Shown piece by piece: positions 1 to 8,720 of a DNA stretch of 64,000 nucleotides. Below the pieces are notes generated by a model. The model searched no databases. It was not told the DNA's origin and saw only the letters and a list, made by a program, of their open reading frames with translations. Positions within the stretch are counted from its first letter, which is position 1; every line of letters starts with the position of its first letter. Source of the stretch: Alphaproteobacteria bacterium (GTDB lineage Bacteria > Myxococcota_A > UBA796 > UBA2385); contig JACKEY010000006.1 in assembly GCA_020632755.1 (NCBI GenBank), positions 62,001-126,000 on the forward strand, given 5' to 3'. Made by a program: the position numbers and the translations under genes.

Positions 1-785
1 ACGCCGGCGACATCGAAGCTGCCGTAGCGGGCGCCCTCGGCCCGGCCCTGCGGCATCAGGAGCCGATCGAACATGACGTGGGCCTCGTCCATGTCCTCGA
101 ACTCGTGGTTGCCGGGCGTGACGGCCATCGCGGCGGTGCCGGTCAGGCCGGCCATGATCTGGAACCAGGTCGACCAGGTGTCGATCGGGCTGCTCTGGTA
201 GACCATGTCGCCGCCGTGCACGACCAGGTCGGGGCCCTGCGACGCGGCCACGGCGGCCACGTCCGCCGACCGGGGCCACATGCTGTCGGCCAGCCACGCG
301 ACCCGCGCGGTGTCGCCCCTGGCCGGTGGCGCCCGGAAGCTGCCGCTGGCCTGCTCGCCGCCGCCCAGGTCGACCCGCCAGGCGTAGGTCTCGCCAGGGA
401 CCAGGTCCTCGAACAGGACCTCCTGCACCACGTAGAAGCCGGGCTCGTCGGGCATGGTGTCGGCGTCGTCGAGGCCCCAGGCGTAGGTCAGGTCGTCCTC
501 GCGCAGTGAGGGGGTGGCCGTGACCTCGCCGGCGGGGCCGGCCAGGGTGACCGGCAGGGCGCGGGACTCTCGGGTCTCGAAGCGCAGGCGGACGGTCGAG
601 GGGGTCAGCGGCTGGACCCAGGGAGGCTTGGACAGGGCGACCAGGGGCAGGTCGGCGGTTCCCGAGTCGGCGTCGCTGCCGGCGTCGCTGCCGGCGCCGC
701 TCTCGGCGCCCTTGCCGCCGGTGCAGGCGGCGGCGCTCGCGGCTGCGGACAGGACCAGGAAGCGGCGGCGGCTGAAGCGGGACAC
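1..785 (-). CDS. Tat-exported metallophosphoesterase lipoprotein (C-terminus beyond window)
   Basis: Purple-acid-phosphatase-like metallophosphoesterase, probably exported and lipid-anchored. Read leftward from a GTG at 785 with a GGGAGGG ribosome site just upstream. The N-terminus is SRFSRRRFLVLSAAASAAAC, combining a twin-arginine stretch with a lipobox-like AAAC. A fibronectin-like region follows (VPGETYAWRVDLG near residue 120), then metallophosphoesterase blocks: WLADS near residue 155, VVHGGDMVY near 178 and the GNHEFE motif near 212, typical of two-metal phosphoesterases. The first block has WLADS where GDxH/GD is usual. About 261 codons are visible and the frame runs off the left edge, so the catalytic C-terminal histidines cannot be checked. 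The substrate is unknown. Confidence 0.85.
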   Translation of the reverse strand, partial: MSRFSRRRFLVLSAAASAAACTGGKGAESGAGSDAGSDADSGTADLPLVALSKPPWVQPLTPSTVRLRFETRESRALPVTLAGPAGEVTATPSLREDDLTYAWGLDDADTMPDEPGFYVVQEVLFEDLVPGETYAWRVDLGGGEQASGSFRAPPARGDTARVAWLADSMWPRSADVAAVAASQGPDLVVHGGDMVYQSSPIDTWSTWFQIMAGLTGTAAMAVTPGNHEFEDMDEAHVMFDRLLMPQGRAEGARYGSFDVAG

Positions 786-831
786 GGACCCTCCCAGGGC
801 AGCGGGCTGGGTAACCCGGGGCGGCCGCGCA

Positions 832-871
832 GCGGTGTTCGGGGCGGCCGCGCCGCGGTGTTCGGGGCGGC
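832..871. repeat. Two 17-bp direct repeats in the intergenic gap
   Basis: The sequence gcggtgttcggggcggc occurs at 832-848 and again at 855-871, in the short gap between the divergent phosphoesterase and pseudouridine synthase genes. It may be a binding site or simple slippage; nothing further can be said. Confidence 0.5.
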
Positions 872-898
872 TTCGCCGGGGTGGGCTACGGGAGCGGC

Positions 899-1615
899 AT
901 GGCGCCCTCCGATCCGGTGTACGCAGAAGCGGACGCGTGGCTGGCCCTGGCCAAGCCGCCGGGGGTCCCCGTGTTCCCGCCCCACGACGACCCGGCCGGG
1001 GACTGTCTGCTGGCCCGGCTGCTGGCCGCGCGGCCCGAGCAGGTCGACCACGCCTGGCCCGATGGCTTCGCGGGGGGGCTGGCCCACCGGCTGGACGTGC
1101 CCACCAGCGGGCTCGTGCTGGCGGCGCGGGACCCTGGCGGCCTGGACGCGCTGCGCGCCGCCTTCGCCAGCGGCCGCCTGCGCAAGCGCTACCTGTTCCT
1201 GACCCGCAAGGACGTGCCCTGGGACCAGCACCGCCTCGACCTGCCCCTGGCCCACGATCGCCGCCACAAGCGCCGGATGGTCGTCCAGCGCGGCCGGGAC
1301 ACGCCCCATCGCGGCCGCTGGTTCCCGGCCTCGACCACCCTGCGTCGCGGCGGGCCGACGCCCGAGGCCGGGCCCGACTGCAGGCTGTGGCATGCGGAGA
1401 TCCGCACCGGCGTCACCCACCAGGTGCGGGTGCACGCGGCCTTCGCCGGCCTGGCGCTCGCCGGCGATCGCCTCTACGGCGGCGGGCCGCCCTTGCCTTG
1501 CGACCCGCTCGGCAGCTTCCTGCTGCACCATGAAGGCCTCTCCGGCCTCGATCAGGACCCCCCGGCGCTGGCGCCTCCCCCGACCTGGCCCTCCCTCCCC
1601 CCGCACGGCCCATGA
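899..1615 (+). CDS. RluA-family pseudouridine synthase
   Basis: Predicted RNA pseudouridine synthase of the RluA/RsuA superfamily, converting uridine to pseudouridine in rRNA or tRNA. The catalytic motif GLAHRLDVPTSGLVL contains the conserved HRLD with its nucleophilic Asp, and the downstream THQVRVHAAFAG matches the family's HQIRVH block. At 238 aa it is short and has no S4 domain, like the stand-alone RluA-type enzymes. The ATG at 899 is preferred over the in-frame GTG at 881 because GGGAG sits about five bases upstream. Its stop overlaps the start of the next gene by 4 bp (ATGA), so the two are probably co-transcribed. The target nucleotide cannot be inferred. Confidence 0.85.
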   Translation: MAPSDPVYAEADAWLALAKPPGVPVFPPHDDPAGDCLLARLLAARPEQVDHAWPDGFAGGLAHRLDVPTSGLVLAARDPGGLDALRAAFASGRLRKRYLFLTRKDVPWDQHRLDLPLAHDRRHKRRMVVQRGRDTPHRGRWFPASTTLRRGGPTPEAGPDCRLWHAEIRTGVTHQVRVHAAFAGLALAGDRLYGGGPPLPCDPLGSFLLHHEGLSGLDQDPPALAPPPTWPSLPPHGP

Positions 1616-3252
1616 CCCGCTCCTCCCCACGCAGCACACGCCGTCGGGACCTGCTCGATCGACAGGTGGCCACCGGCGTCTCGGTGGTGCTGCTGGTGGT
1701 CCTGGCCCTGTGGTTCTGGGGCACGGCGGGCTCGACCTCGGCCGCGCGGCTCGCCGTGCTGCGCACCATCGAGCCCTATGCCTTCGCCGTGCACGAGCAG
1801 CTGGTGTTCAACAAGAGCCACCTGGGCCAGTGGTTCCAGACGGTGCATGCCGGCTACGACGATGCCTGGACCTGGTCGGGGCACCGGGCCCCGTCGCTGT
1901 GGCTGGTCAGCCTGCTCTACCCGCTGAAGCCGTCGGCCCTGTGGCTGTCCGAGCTGATGATCGGCGCCATCGTGCTGGGCTGCATCCCCGCCGCGCTCAT
2001 CGGTCGGGACGCGCTGAAGAGCCCGTGGGGCCTGCTGCTGGGCGGTGGGCTGTACCTGGGCAGCCCGGCCATCATGGCGACGGCCCTGCAGGACTACCAG
2101 GACCTGTGCTTCGCCGTGCCCTGCCTGACCTTCACCCTGTGGACCCTGCGCCAGCCGCGGCTGTGGCTGGTGGCGCTCGGGGTGGTGGTCGGCGTGCTCC
2201 CGCGCGAGGAGTGCGTGCCCATCGTGGTGGGCGCCGCGGCCCTGACCTGGCCCGTCCACCCCCTGCGGGGGGCGCGGCGGAAGCGCTGGGCGGCCCAGCT
2301 CGGGCTGGTGCTGCTGCTGGCGGGGGTCTACGCCCTCGCGATGCAGGTGCTGGCCCCGATCACCTTCCAGGCCGGCGACGCCGGGGCCCGCCACGACACC
2401 CCCGTGGTCAACGCCCTGCGCGAGGTCTTCGAGACCCGTGGGGCGGCCGACCTCGCGGGCCTGCACCACCCCGACTTCTACGCGCTGTTGTGGATGCCCC
2501 TGCTGGGCCTGGCCGTGCTGTCCCCGCTCACGGCCCTGCCCGCCGTCGGGCTCGTGCTGATGCACCTGACCGTGCCCTACGGCAACGGCGTCGACCGCGC
2601 CTGGGCCGGGCACGCCCACCACCTGGCGCCGGCGCTGCCCTTCCTGGTCGTGGCCGCCACCGAAGGCCTGGCCCGCCTGCTGCGCTTCGTGGCGGCGCCG
2701 CGCCTGCCGGGTGGCCGCACCCTGCCCGTCGGGGCGGCGGGCCCGGTCCTGGCGGTGCTGCTGGCCGTCGGGCTGGCCGGCTACGGCGGCTGGTGGACCG
2801 TGCAGTGGGGCCGCAGCTTCAACCTGGTGACGGCCTTCTGGCCGACGCCGCCCGCCTACCAGCACCCGGTGTGGAGGCTCGTGCAGCGCCTGCCGGAGGG
2901 GGCCATCCCCGCCGTGTCGACGGCGCACGCAGTGGCCGTGTCGGACCGGAGCGAGTCCTACACCTACGAAGAGTCGGTGTTCGACAAGCGGCCGCTGCTG
3001 AAGCTCGGGGCCGCCACCCACCTGGTCGTCCAGGAGTCACTCACCGACGTGGTCGCCTGGGGCATGGCGATGGACGGCGCCGAGGTCGTGGACCGTGAGG
3101 ACGGCTACCTGACCATCGCGTGGACCCCGGGCGCGCGGGATCGCTCCGACCGACAGCGTGCGGACCGCTGGCCCACGCCCGCGCAGTGGGCCCCGAGCGG
3201 CGGGGCGAGCCATCGGCCCCCTGGGGTCGGCCCGCCGGTCGGCCCGCAGTGA
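1612..3252 (+). CDS. DUF2079 multi-pass membrane protein
   Basis: Integral inner-membrane protein of 546 aa resembling the DUF2079 family. The first membrane helix (VATGVSVVLLVVLALWFW) starts near residue 21. An extracytoplasmic-type loop follows (HEQLVFNKSHLGQWFQTVHAG), then many hydrophobic segments. The conserved patch around ALQDYQDLCFAVP and the REE in LPREECVPIVV are typical of DUF2079, which is distantly related to glycosyltransferase-type membrane proteins. The C-terminal region after about residue 400 is soluble. Translation is coupled to the pseudouridine synthase by a 4-bp overlap, which looks like gene packing rather than a shared pathway. The function of the family is not established. 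Confidence 0.75.
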   Translation: MTRSSPRSTRRRDLLDRQVATGVSVVLLVVLALWFWGTAGSTSAARLAVLRTIEPYAFAVHEQLVFNKSHLGQWFQTVHAGYDDAWTWSGHRAPSLWLVSLLYPLKPSALWLSELMIGAIVLGCIPAALIGRDALKSPWGLLLGGGLYLGSPAIMATALQDYQDLCFAVPCLTFTLWTLRQPRLWLVALGVVVGVLPREECVPIVVGAAALTWPVHPLRGARRKRWAAQLGLVLLLAGVYALAMQVLAPITFQAGDAGARHDTPVVNALREVFETRGAADLAGLHHPDFYALLWMPLLGLAVLSPLTALPAVGLVLMHLTVPYGNGVDRAWAGHAHHLAPALPFLVVAATEGLARLLRFVAAPRLPGGRTLPVGAAGPVLAVLLAVGLAGYGGWWTVQWGRSFNLVTAFWPTPPAYQHPVWRLVQRLPEGAIPAVSTAHAVAVSDRSESYTYEESVFDKRPLLKLGAATHLVVQESLTDVVAWGMAMDGAEVVDREDGYLTIAWTPGARDRSDRQRADRWPTPAQWAPSGGASHRPPGVGPPVGPQ

Positions 3253-3296
3253 ACCCGGGGCCGCCGCGCCGCGTCCGCCCTCGATAGGCTCTGGCC

Positions 3297-4229
3297 ATGA
3301 GCTGGTTCGACCGACAGGTCCGCGGCCGCGACCGCGACGAGGTGATGCGCGAGCACGCCCGCTACGTGCGCGCCGCAGGCGTCGACGTGGCGCTGGACGG
3401 GGTCGCTGGCCCCTACGGACTGCGGCGGTTCATCGTGCGCTTCGCGGCCCGGCCCACCGGCGCCGGCCGGTTCCAGGTCGAGCTGACCGACATCCTGGCG
3501 ATGCCGCTGGCCGCCGGCGGCGGGCCCCCTCCGCAGGACCCGACCGGCGACCACCGGGTCCGGCTGGAACAGGCGCTGCGCCGGCTGCACGCCAACATGT
3601 CGGTCGGTCCGGCCTGGTCGCGGGGGGCCATCGGCTATGTGCGCGACGGCAAGGGCCACACCCAGCTGGTCCTGTGGTTCGACGAAGACGTCGACGGCGC
3701 CCGCATCGACGACCTGCGCGTGCCCCCCGGCCAGGGCCACCCCCTCGAGCAGCCCGCCTGGTTCCGGCTCCTGGCCCACCTCGAGCACAAGATGGCGCAG
3801 CTGCACAGCCGTTCCTCCTCCATGCCCACCGACCACGACCTGTGGGAGGTCGACGACGGCGTGCTCCTCCAGCACTTCGGCGCCCTCGGCCCCGGCCCCG
3901 ACGGCGAAGAACGCTTCGCCCGTACCCAGCGCTTCCGCTGCGAGCCCCTGGCCGTGTATTTCCCGCGCCACCAGCGGCTGGCCTGGCAGACCACGCGACG
4001 GCCGGGCGGCAGCCTGTTCGCCGACGATGAGCTCGTCGCCGACTGGACCGGTGCCCACGAGGTCGCCCTGGCCGCGGCCACCGAGCTCGGCGCGGCCTGG
4101 CTGTTCTCCGGCGAGTTCGGCGACCGGGGCGAGCGGCTGTACTGCGCCGTGTTCGACGGGCCCGTGTTCCGTGGACCCGGCGGCGGCGGACCCGGCGGCG
4201 GCGGTCCGGGCGGAGGAGGGCGTGGCTGA
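3297..4229 (+). CDS. Hypothetical protein with Gly-rich tail
   Basis: Unrecognised soluble protein of 310 aa. No signal peptide or membrane segment is visible. It begins MSWFDRQVRGRDRDEV and ends in a Gly/Pro repeat (GGGPGGGGPGGGGRG) encoded by short GGCGGCGGACCC-like tandem repeats at about 4177-4217. The last 8 bp overlap the start of the next gene, so the pair is likely translated together. A coding role is supported by high third-position G+C and by the tight junction with a recognisable gene. No catalytic motif can be named. Confidence 0.6.
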   Translation: MSWFDRQVRGRDRDEVMREHARYVRAAGVDVALDGVAGPYGLRRFIVRFAARPTGAGRFQVELTDILAMPLAAGGGPPPQDPTGDHRVRLEQALRRLHANMSVGPAWSRGAIGYVRDGKGHTQLVLWFDEDVDGARIDDLRVPPGQGHPLEQPAWFRLLAHLEHKMAQLHSRSSSMPTDHDLWEVDDGVLLQHFGALGPGPDGEERFARTQRFRCEPLAVYFPRHQRLAWQTTRRPGGSLFADDELVADWTGAHEVALAAATELGAAWLFSGEFGDRGERLYCAVFDGPVFRGPGGGGPGGGGPGGGGRG

Positions 4230-4761
4230 GCCGGGCCCGCGCCGCCGGGTGGTGGCGGTGATCGGAGGAGGCGAGGCCGACGGGGCCGCCGAGGCGCTCG
4301 CCGAGGAGATCGGCCGGCACGTCGGCGGACGCGGCGCCGTCGTGCTCACCGGCGGCCGCACCGGCGTGATGGAGGCCGCCAGCCGTGGCGCCCGGCAGGC
4401 CGGCGCTCCCGCGGTGATCGCCGTGCTGCCCGGCTACGACCCGGCCGGGGCCACGCCCTGGGCCGACGTGGTGCTGCCGACCGGCCTGGGGCACGCCCGG
4501 AACGCCGTGGTCGTCGCCAGCGCCGACGTGGTCGTGGCCGTCGGAGGCGGCGCCGGCACCCTGTCGGAGATCGGACTGGCGGCCAAGCTCGGCCGGCCGG
4601 TCGTGCTGGTCGCGGCGGCCGGCGGGGTCGCGGCCCGGGCCGGGGCGCTGCTGCCCGGGCTGCACACCGCCGAGGATGCGGCACAGGCCTGCGCCCTGCT
4701 CGACGCCCTGCTCGACGGACCGCTCAGTCCCGGCGACGCCACACGGCCAGCAGGGCCGTGA
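4222..4761 (+). CDS. LOG-like (TIGR00725/SLOG) nucleotide-binding protein
   Basis: Rossmann-fold protein of 179 aa from the SLOG superfamily, closest in look to the TIGR00725 DprA/LOG-related group. It begins RRRVVAVIGGGEADG, has the loop TGGRTGVMEAASRGA and carries VAVGGGAGTLSEIGLA, equivalent to the PGGxGTxxE nucleotide-binding motif of LOG proteins. The final residue of that motif is Glu, as in the catalytic version. The GTG start at 4222 is chosen because GGAGGAGGG lies directly upstream and because the same frame further upstream is only the shadow of the preceding gene. Members bind or hydrolyse nucleotide monophosphates; the true substrate is unknown. It converges with, and overlaps by 38 bp, the ABC transporter gene on the other strand. 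Confidence 0.75.
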   Translation: MAEPGPRRRVVAVIGGGEADGAAEALAEEIGRHVGGRGAVVLTGGRTGVMEAASRGARQAGAPAVIAVLPGYDPAGATPWADVVLPTGLGHARNAVVVASADVVVAVGGGAGTLSEIGLAAKLGRPVVLVAAAGGVAARAGALLPGLHTAEDAAQACALLDALLDGPLSPGDATRPAGP

Positions 4762-7246
4762 CCATGAACAGGGCCGTGAACCCGCAGAGCGCGGCCACCA
4801 GCACCACCATCGCCAGCCCGGTGTCGTCGGCCCCGCTGCCCTTGAAGCCGTAGTCGTAGAGCGGCGCCGTGAAGCTGCGGGCTTCCCACTTGCCGGGAAC
4901 CCGGGTGGGCTTGGCGATGCGCTCGCCGGCCTTGATGACCGCCTCGAAGGCGTAGCGCATGGGGTCCACCCAGGTCAGCGCCCGCGCCACGGGCCCCATG
5001 TCGCGCAGGTTGACCAGCAGGGCGGAGAAGCTGATCTGCGGGATCAGCAGCAGGGGCAGTGTGCCGACCGCGGCCTCGCTGCTGCTGAACAGGGCGCTCA
5101 TCGCGAGCCCCAGCGACATCCCGCACAGGCCCACCAGGCTGCTCAGCCCGGCCAGCAGCAGCGGGTCGAAGCCGTACTCGCCGCCCATGCCGAAGCCGGC
5201 CCAGATCGCCAGGGCCAGCACGGCGCACTGCAGCACGCTGATGAGCCCGAGCACGGCGACCTTGGACCCGACATAGGGCAGCACGCCGACCCCGACCCGC
5301 CGCTCGCGACGCCAGACCGCCCGGTCGGAGATGAGCTCGCGCACCGCGGCGCTCATGCCGAACCACAGGCACGACAGGGTCAGCATGAACAGCAGCTCGC
5401 TGGTCGGCTCGGGGAAGACCACGAACATCACCAGCGCCAGGAAGGGCGGCTGGGCGCCGAGCACCCACAGGCCGGTCCGGTCCCGGGCCTTCACCCGCGC
5501 ATAGCGGCGCAGCAGGGTCGCCCACTGCAGCAGGCCGCCGGGCCGGCGGCGGGTGGTGGCCGCCGGCGCGGGTTCCGGGGGACGGCGGGACGTGGCGGCT
5601 TCGCGGGCGTGCACGTTGCGGCGGCAGGCGGGGCTTCGCCGCCAGGCATCGGCCCACTGCTCGGCCGTCTTGTCGCCGAACCGGTTGAAGACCGCGTCGG
5701 CCGTCGGCACGCCGAAGTAGCGGCAGGCCGCGGCGGGCGGGCCGAACCAGGCCAGGCGCCCCCCGGGCACCAGCACCATCAGGTGGTCGACCTGGGCCAT
5801 CACCTGGGGCGACAGGTCGTGGGTCACCAGGAACACCACGCGCCCGCGATCGGCCAGCTGCCGCACCAGGCGCACGATGTCCTGGGCCGACTGCGGGTCC
5901 AGGCCGCTGGTGGGTTCGTCCAGGAACAGGATCGACGTGTTCTTGCTCAGCAGCTCCTGGCCCAGGTTGACGCGCTTGCGCTGGCCGCCCGAGATGCCGC
6001 GCCGGAGCGCGTCCCCGATGCGCGAGCCGCGGATGTGGGCGATGCCGAGCTCGCCGAGCACCCGGTCCACCGCGGTGTCGACCCCCGCGCTGCCCTGGCC
6101 GGGCGGCAGCCGCAGCCGGGCGCTGTAGGCCAGCGACTCCGCGACGGTCAGCTCGGGGTGGACGATGTCGTCCTGGGGCACCGATCCGACCAGGGACCGG
6201 TCCTGGGTGAGCAAGGCGTGGAAGTCCCGACCGTCGAGCTCCACCACGCCGCTGTCGGCGGGGGCGATGCCGGTGATGGCGTTGAGCAGGGTGGTCTTGC
6301 CGGCGCCGCTGGGGCCGACGACCGCGATCACCTCGCCGGACAGGGCCGTGAAGCTCAGGTCGTCGAGCAGCGTCACCTCGCCGATGTGCCGCGTGAGCTT
6401 GCGGGCGCTCAGTACATGGGGCGACGCCTCGCCGGACAGCGTGGCGTGTTCGAGGTCCTCGTCCAGCACCAGCGCGTAGGGCCCGACCCGGATGGGCTCG
6501 CCGGCACGCAGCGGGGCCGACGTGATCGGGGCACCGTGCAGCAGCGTGGGCCGGCCGCTGCCGGCGTCGACCACCCGCCACGTGCCGTCGGTGTGGATCA
6601 GGCTCAGGTGGTGCTCGGCGACCCGGGGGTCGGGGATCAGCAGGTCGCAGCCCGGTCCGTGGCCGACCCGGACCTGGGGGCCGACCAGCCGCCAGCGGCC
6701 GACCGCGGGTGCGTGCTCGGCGACCAGATCGGCGAGCACCCGGGACCCGACCTCGAGGGCGTCGGCAGCCTCGCGCAGGCGGCGCCAGCTGTCGGCATCC
6801 AGCCGGGGCTGGTCCCCGCAGCGGGCGGCCACCCGCACCAGCTGGTCGAGCAGCTCGACCACCCGGTCCGCCGGTCGCCCGGCGGCCCAGTCGGCCAGCG
6901 CATGGGCCGGGTCCGCGTCATCGCCCAGGAAGCGCCCGGCCGCGGCGCCGAACCGTCCGGTGAACGCGTCCAGGTCGTCGCTGTCGATGCCCTGGCGGTG
7001 CTCCGGCTCGGCGGCCACTGCGGCGGCCACCCGGGCCACCGCGGGGTCGACGCCGGCCAGGGCCGCGACGGCGGCGGCCACCTCGTCCAGGGCATCGCGG
7101 TCGGGCACATCGTCGGGCAGCGCCCAGTACACGAGGTGGGTCGCCAGCTCGGCGACCTCGGCCGGCGCATCCGGCAAGCCCGCGGCGGCGAGCCGTGCGG
7201 CCAGCCGGACCTCGGTCTCGGGCCGGGTCTGCGCGGCTGTCGCCAC
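4724..7246 (-). CDS. FHA-domain ABC transporter, ABCG-like half-transporter
   Basis: Fused ABC exporter of 840 aa. An alpha-helical N-terminal region (residues 1-180) precedes an FHA phosphothreonine-binding domain (about 185-270, with VRVGHGPGCDLLIPDPRVAEHH). The ATPase has Walker A GPSGAGKTT at 311-319, signature SGGQRKR, Walker B ILFLDEPTSGLD and switch VTHD. The C-terminal 250 residues hold about six membrane segments of the ABC-2 type. This FHA-ATPase-permease order is that of Rv1747 in Mycobacterium, an exporter controlled by Ser/Thr kinases. The GTG start abuts the stop of the gene upstream (TAG-GTG), so translation is coupled. Kinase control is inference: a kinase gene lies 5 kb away at 12041. 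The substrate is unknown. Confidence 0.85.
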   Translation of the reverse strand: MATAAQTRPETEVRLAARLAAAGLPDAPAEVAELATHLVYWALPDDVPDRDALDEVAAAVAALAGVDPAVARVAAAVAAEPEHRQGIDSDDLDAFTGRFGAAAGRFLGDDADPAHALADWAAGRPADRVVELLDQLVRVAARCGDQPRLDADSWRRLREAADALEVGSRVLADLVAEHAPAVGRWRLVGPQVRVGHGPGCDLLIPDPRVAEHHLSLIHTDGTWRVVDAGSGRPTLLHGAPITSAPLRAGEPIRVGPYALVLDEDLEHATLSGEASPHVLSARKLTRHIGEVTLLDDLSFTALSGEVIAVVGPSGAGKTTLLNAITGIAPADSGVVELDGRDFHALLTQDRSLVGSVPQDDIVHPELTVAESLAYSARLRLPPGQGSAGVDTAVDRVLGELGIAHIRGSRIGDALRRGISGGQRKRVNLGQELLSKNTSILFLDEPTSGLDPQSAQDIVRLVRQLADRGRVVFLVTHDLSPQVMAQVDHLMVLVPGGRLAWFGPPAAACRYFGVPTADAVFNRFGDKTAEQWADAWRRSPACRRNVHAREAATSRRPPEPAPAATTRRRPGGLLQWATLLRRYARVKARDRTGLWVLGAQPPFLALVMFVVFPEPTSELLFMLTLSCLWFGMSAAVRELISDRAVWRRERRVGVGVLPYVGSKVAVLGLISVLQCAVLALAIWAGFGMGGEYGFDPLLLAGLSSLVGLCGMSLGLAMSALFSSSEAAVGTLPLLLIPQISFSALLVNLRDMGPVARALTWVDPMRYAFEAVIKAGERIAKPTRVPGKWEARSFTAPLYDYGFKGSGADDTGLAMVVLVAALCGFTALFMVTALLAVWRRRD

Positions 7247-7678
7247 CTACTTGAAGACCACCGCCGTCGCGACGCCGGCCTTGCCCTGGGCCCCCGACAT
7301 CGCGCCTGCGTGCACCATCACGTAGTACTTGCCGGTGTGCGACGGCACGAAGTCCAGGGTGGGCTCGCGGTTGCGGTTCTGGTCGGCCGCCAGCCGGGCG
7401 CCGGTCTCGTCGAACAGCACGAGGTTCAGGTCGGCGGCTTCCTTGTCGCCGCAGGCCAGCACCTTGTAGCTGTTGCCCTGGTGCAGGGTGAGCGCGTACA
7501 CGTCGTACTCACCCGCCGCCAGGGTCGCCGTGGTGCTGGTTCGCACCGACCAGCCCTGGCCCACGAGCTCCTGACCCTTGGCCCGGACGCAGGTCTGGGC
7601 CTCTTCTTCGTCGGCATGCGCCACGCCGGTGGTCAGGCCGATGGCCAGGAAGGCAGCGAAGACGGTCGGCAGGGCCAT
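7247..7678 (-). CDS. Secreted PPC-like beta-sandwich protein
   Basis: Small exported protein of 143 aa. A classical signal peptide (PTVFAAFLAIGLTTGVAHA) is followed by a domain like bacterial pre-peptidase C-terminal (PPC) modules: LAAGEYDVYALTLHQGNSYKVLACGD, then DLNLVLFDETG and HTGKYYVMVHAG. Two Cys residues of the mature part may form a disulfide. It sits between an upstream lipoprotein (22-bp gap) and the FHA-ABC transporter (no gap), so it is the middle gene of a three-gene operon and could be a periplasmic partner of that exporter. That role is inference. A GGAGCC ribosome site precedes the ATG. Confidence 0.7.
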   Translation of the reverse strand: MALPTVFAAFLAIGLTTGVAHADEEEAQTCVRAKGQELVGQGWSVRTSTTATLAAGEYDVYALTLHQGNSYKVLACGDKEAADLNLVLFDETGARLAADQNRNREPTLDFVPSHTGKYYVMVHAGAMSGAQGKAGVATAVVFK

Positions 7679-7700
7679 GGTCGAGGCTCCGAGGTGACGG

Positions 7701-8558
7701 TCAGAGGAGGGCCAGGACCGCGTCGGTCTGGCTCTGGATCTCCTTGACGTCGTCGATGGTCAGGGAGTCCTTGCTGGAGAGCTCCTTGAGGCGGTTCAGC
7801 GTGGCCTCGAGGCGGCTCATGACTTCCGGCGGGGCCTTGTCGGCGCCCTCGGACCGGGCGTAGGCCAGGAAGTAGTCGGCCACCTCGGGCTGCTTGAGCA
7901 GCTTGTTGGCGGCTTCGACGTTCTCGGCCTTGACGATCGCCTGGGAGATCAGGTTCACGCCGGCCAGCCAGGAGCCGGCCTTGATGAGGGGCACCACGCG
8001 CTCGCCGGCTTCGTACTCGATCTCGGGGATGATCGCGCCGTGCAGCTCGTCGAGCTCGGCCAGCATGTCTTCGCGGGACAGGCTGTCGCTCTGCAGGCGG
8101 CCGGTCAGGTCGTCGATGGTGGCGTTGATGTCGGTGCCGGCGCCCAAGGCGGTCATGCCCCCCTTGATGTGGCCCATGCGCTCGACCAGCTTGTCGGTCG
8201 GAGCGTCCTTGACGGTGAGCAGGGACCACGCGAGCACCGTGCCCGTGCGAACCGCGATGACGTCCTTGTCTTCCACGTCCATCTTGGGCGCGCGATCGGG
8301 CACCAGGGTGGACAGGCCCTCGGCGATGCCGGCGCCGGCCAGCGCGTTCTGCATCTCGGTGGGCGAGGGGACGAGCACCACGTCGCGGGCCTTGGCCTCG
8401 AGGGTCGCCTTGTCGATGGCGGGCGCCTCGGTCGATGCCAGTTCGGGGGAGCCGGCCGGAGGAGGGGCTTCGCCGCCGGGACCCTCGGCCGTGGTGGTGG
8501 TTCCGGTGCAGGCGAGCACCAGGAGCAGGGGCAGGGAAGCGAGGAGCGGCCGCGACAT
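7701..8558 (-). CDS. Lipoprotein, helical, first gene of the FHA-ABC operon
   Basis: Predicted lipoprotein of 285 aa. The signal sequence MSRPLLASLPLLLVLACTG contains the lipobox LVLAC. The mature protein is Ala/Gly-rich at first, then mostly helical with no recognisable domain; conserved-looking stretches include KDVIAVRTGTVLAWSLLTV and EKARGE-like charged helices. The ATG at 8558 is chosen over an in-frame codon further upstream because the lipoprotein signal starts here and GGAGG lies four bases before it. It is followed after 22 bp by the PPC-like protein and then the FHA-ABC transporter, suggesting an envelope complex. The function is not recognised. Confidence 0.7.
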   Translation of the reverse strand: MSRPLLASLPLLLVLACTGTTTTAEGPGGEAPPPAGSPELASTEAPAIDKATLEAKARDVVLVPSPTEMQNALAGAGIAEGLSTLVPDRAPKMDVEDKDVIAVRTGTVLAWSLLTVKDAPTDKLVERMGHIKGGMTALGAGTDINATIDDLTGRLQSDSLSREDMLAELDELHGAIIPEIEYEAGERVVPLIKAGSWLAGVNLISQAIVKAENVEAANKLLKQPEVADYFLAYARSEGADKAPPEVMSRLEATLNRLKELSSKDSLTIDDVKEIQSQTDAVLALL

Positions 8559-8720
8559 GGGAACCTCCAGCGGGAAGCGGGGACGACCCCCGGTGTGTCG
8601 GGGGAGGACGGGCATGCGCCAGGCGCGCGCCGGTCGAGCAGGGGGAGGCAAGCTACGACGCCGGGTGCCGCGATTCAAGGGGGCCACCCGTTTCCAAGCA
8701 CGCTCCTGACGGGAGTGCGC

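Noticed and set aside
3637..4221. N-terminal extension of the LOG-like protein
   Set aside because: This part of the frame is the shadow of the upstream gene (3297-4229); the GTG at 4222 with its strong ribosome site gives a normal-length protein.
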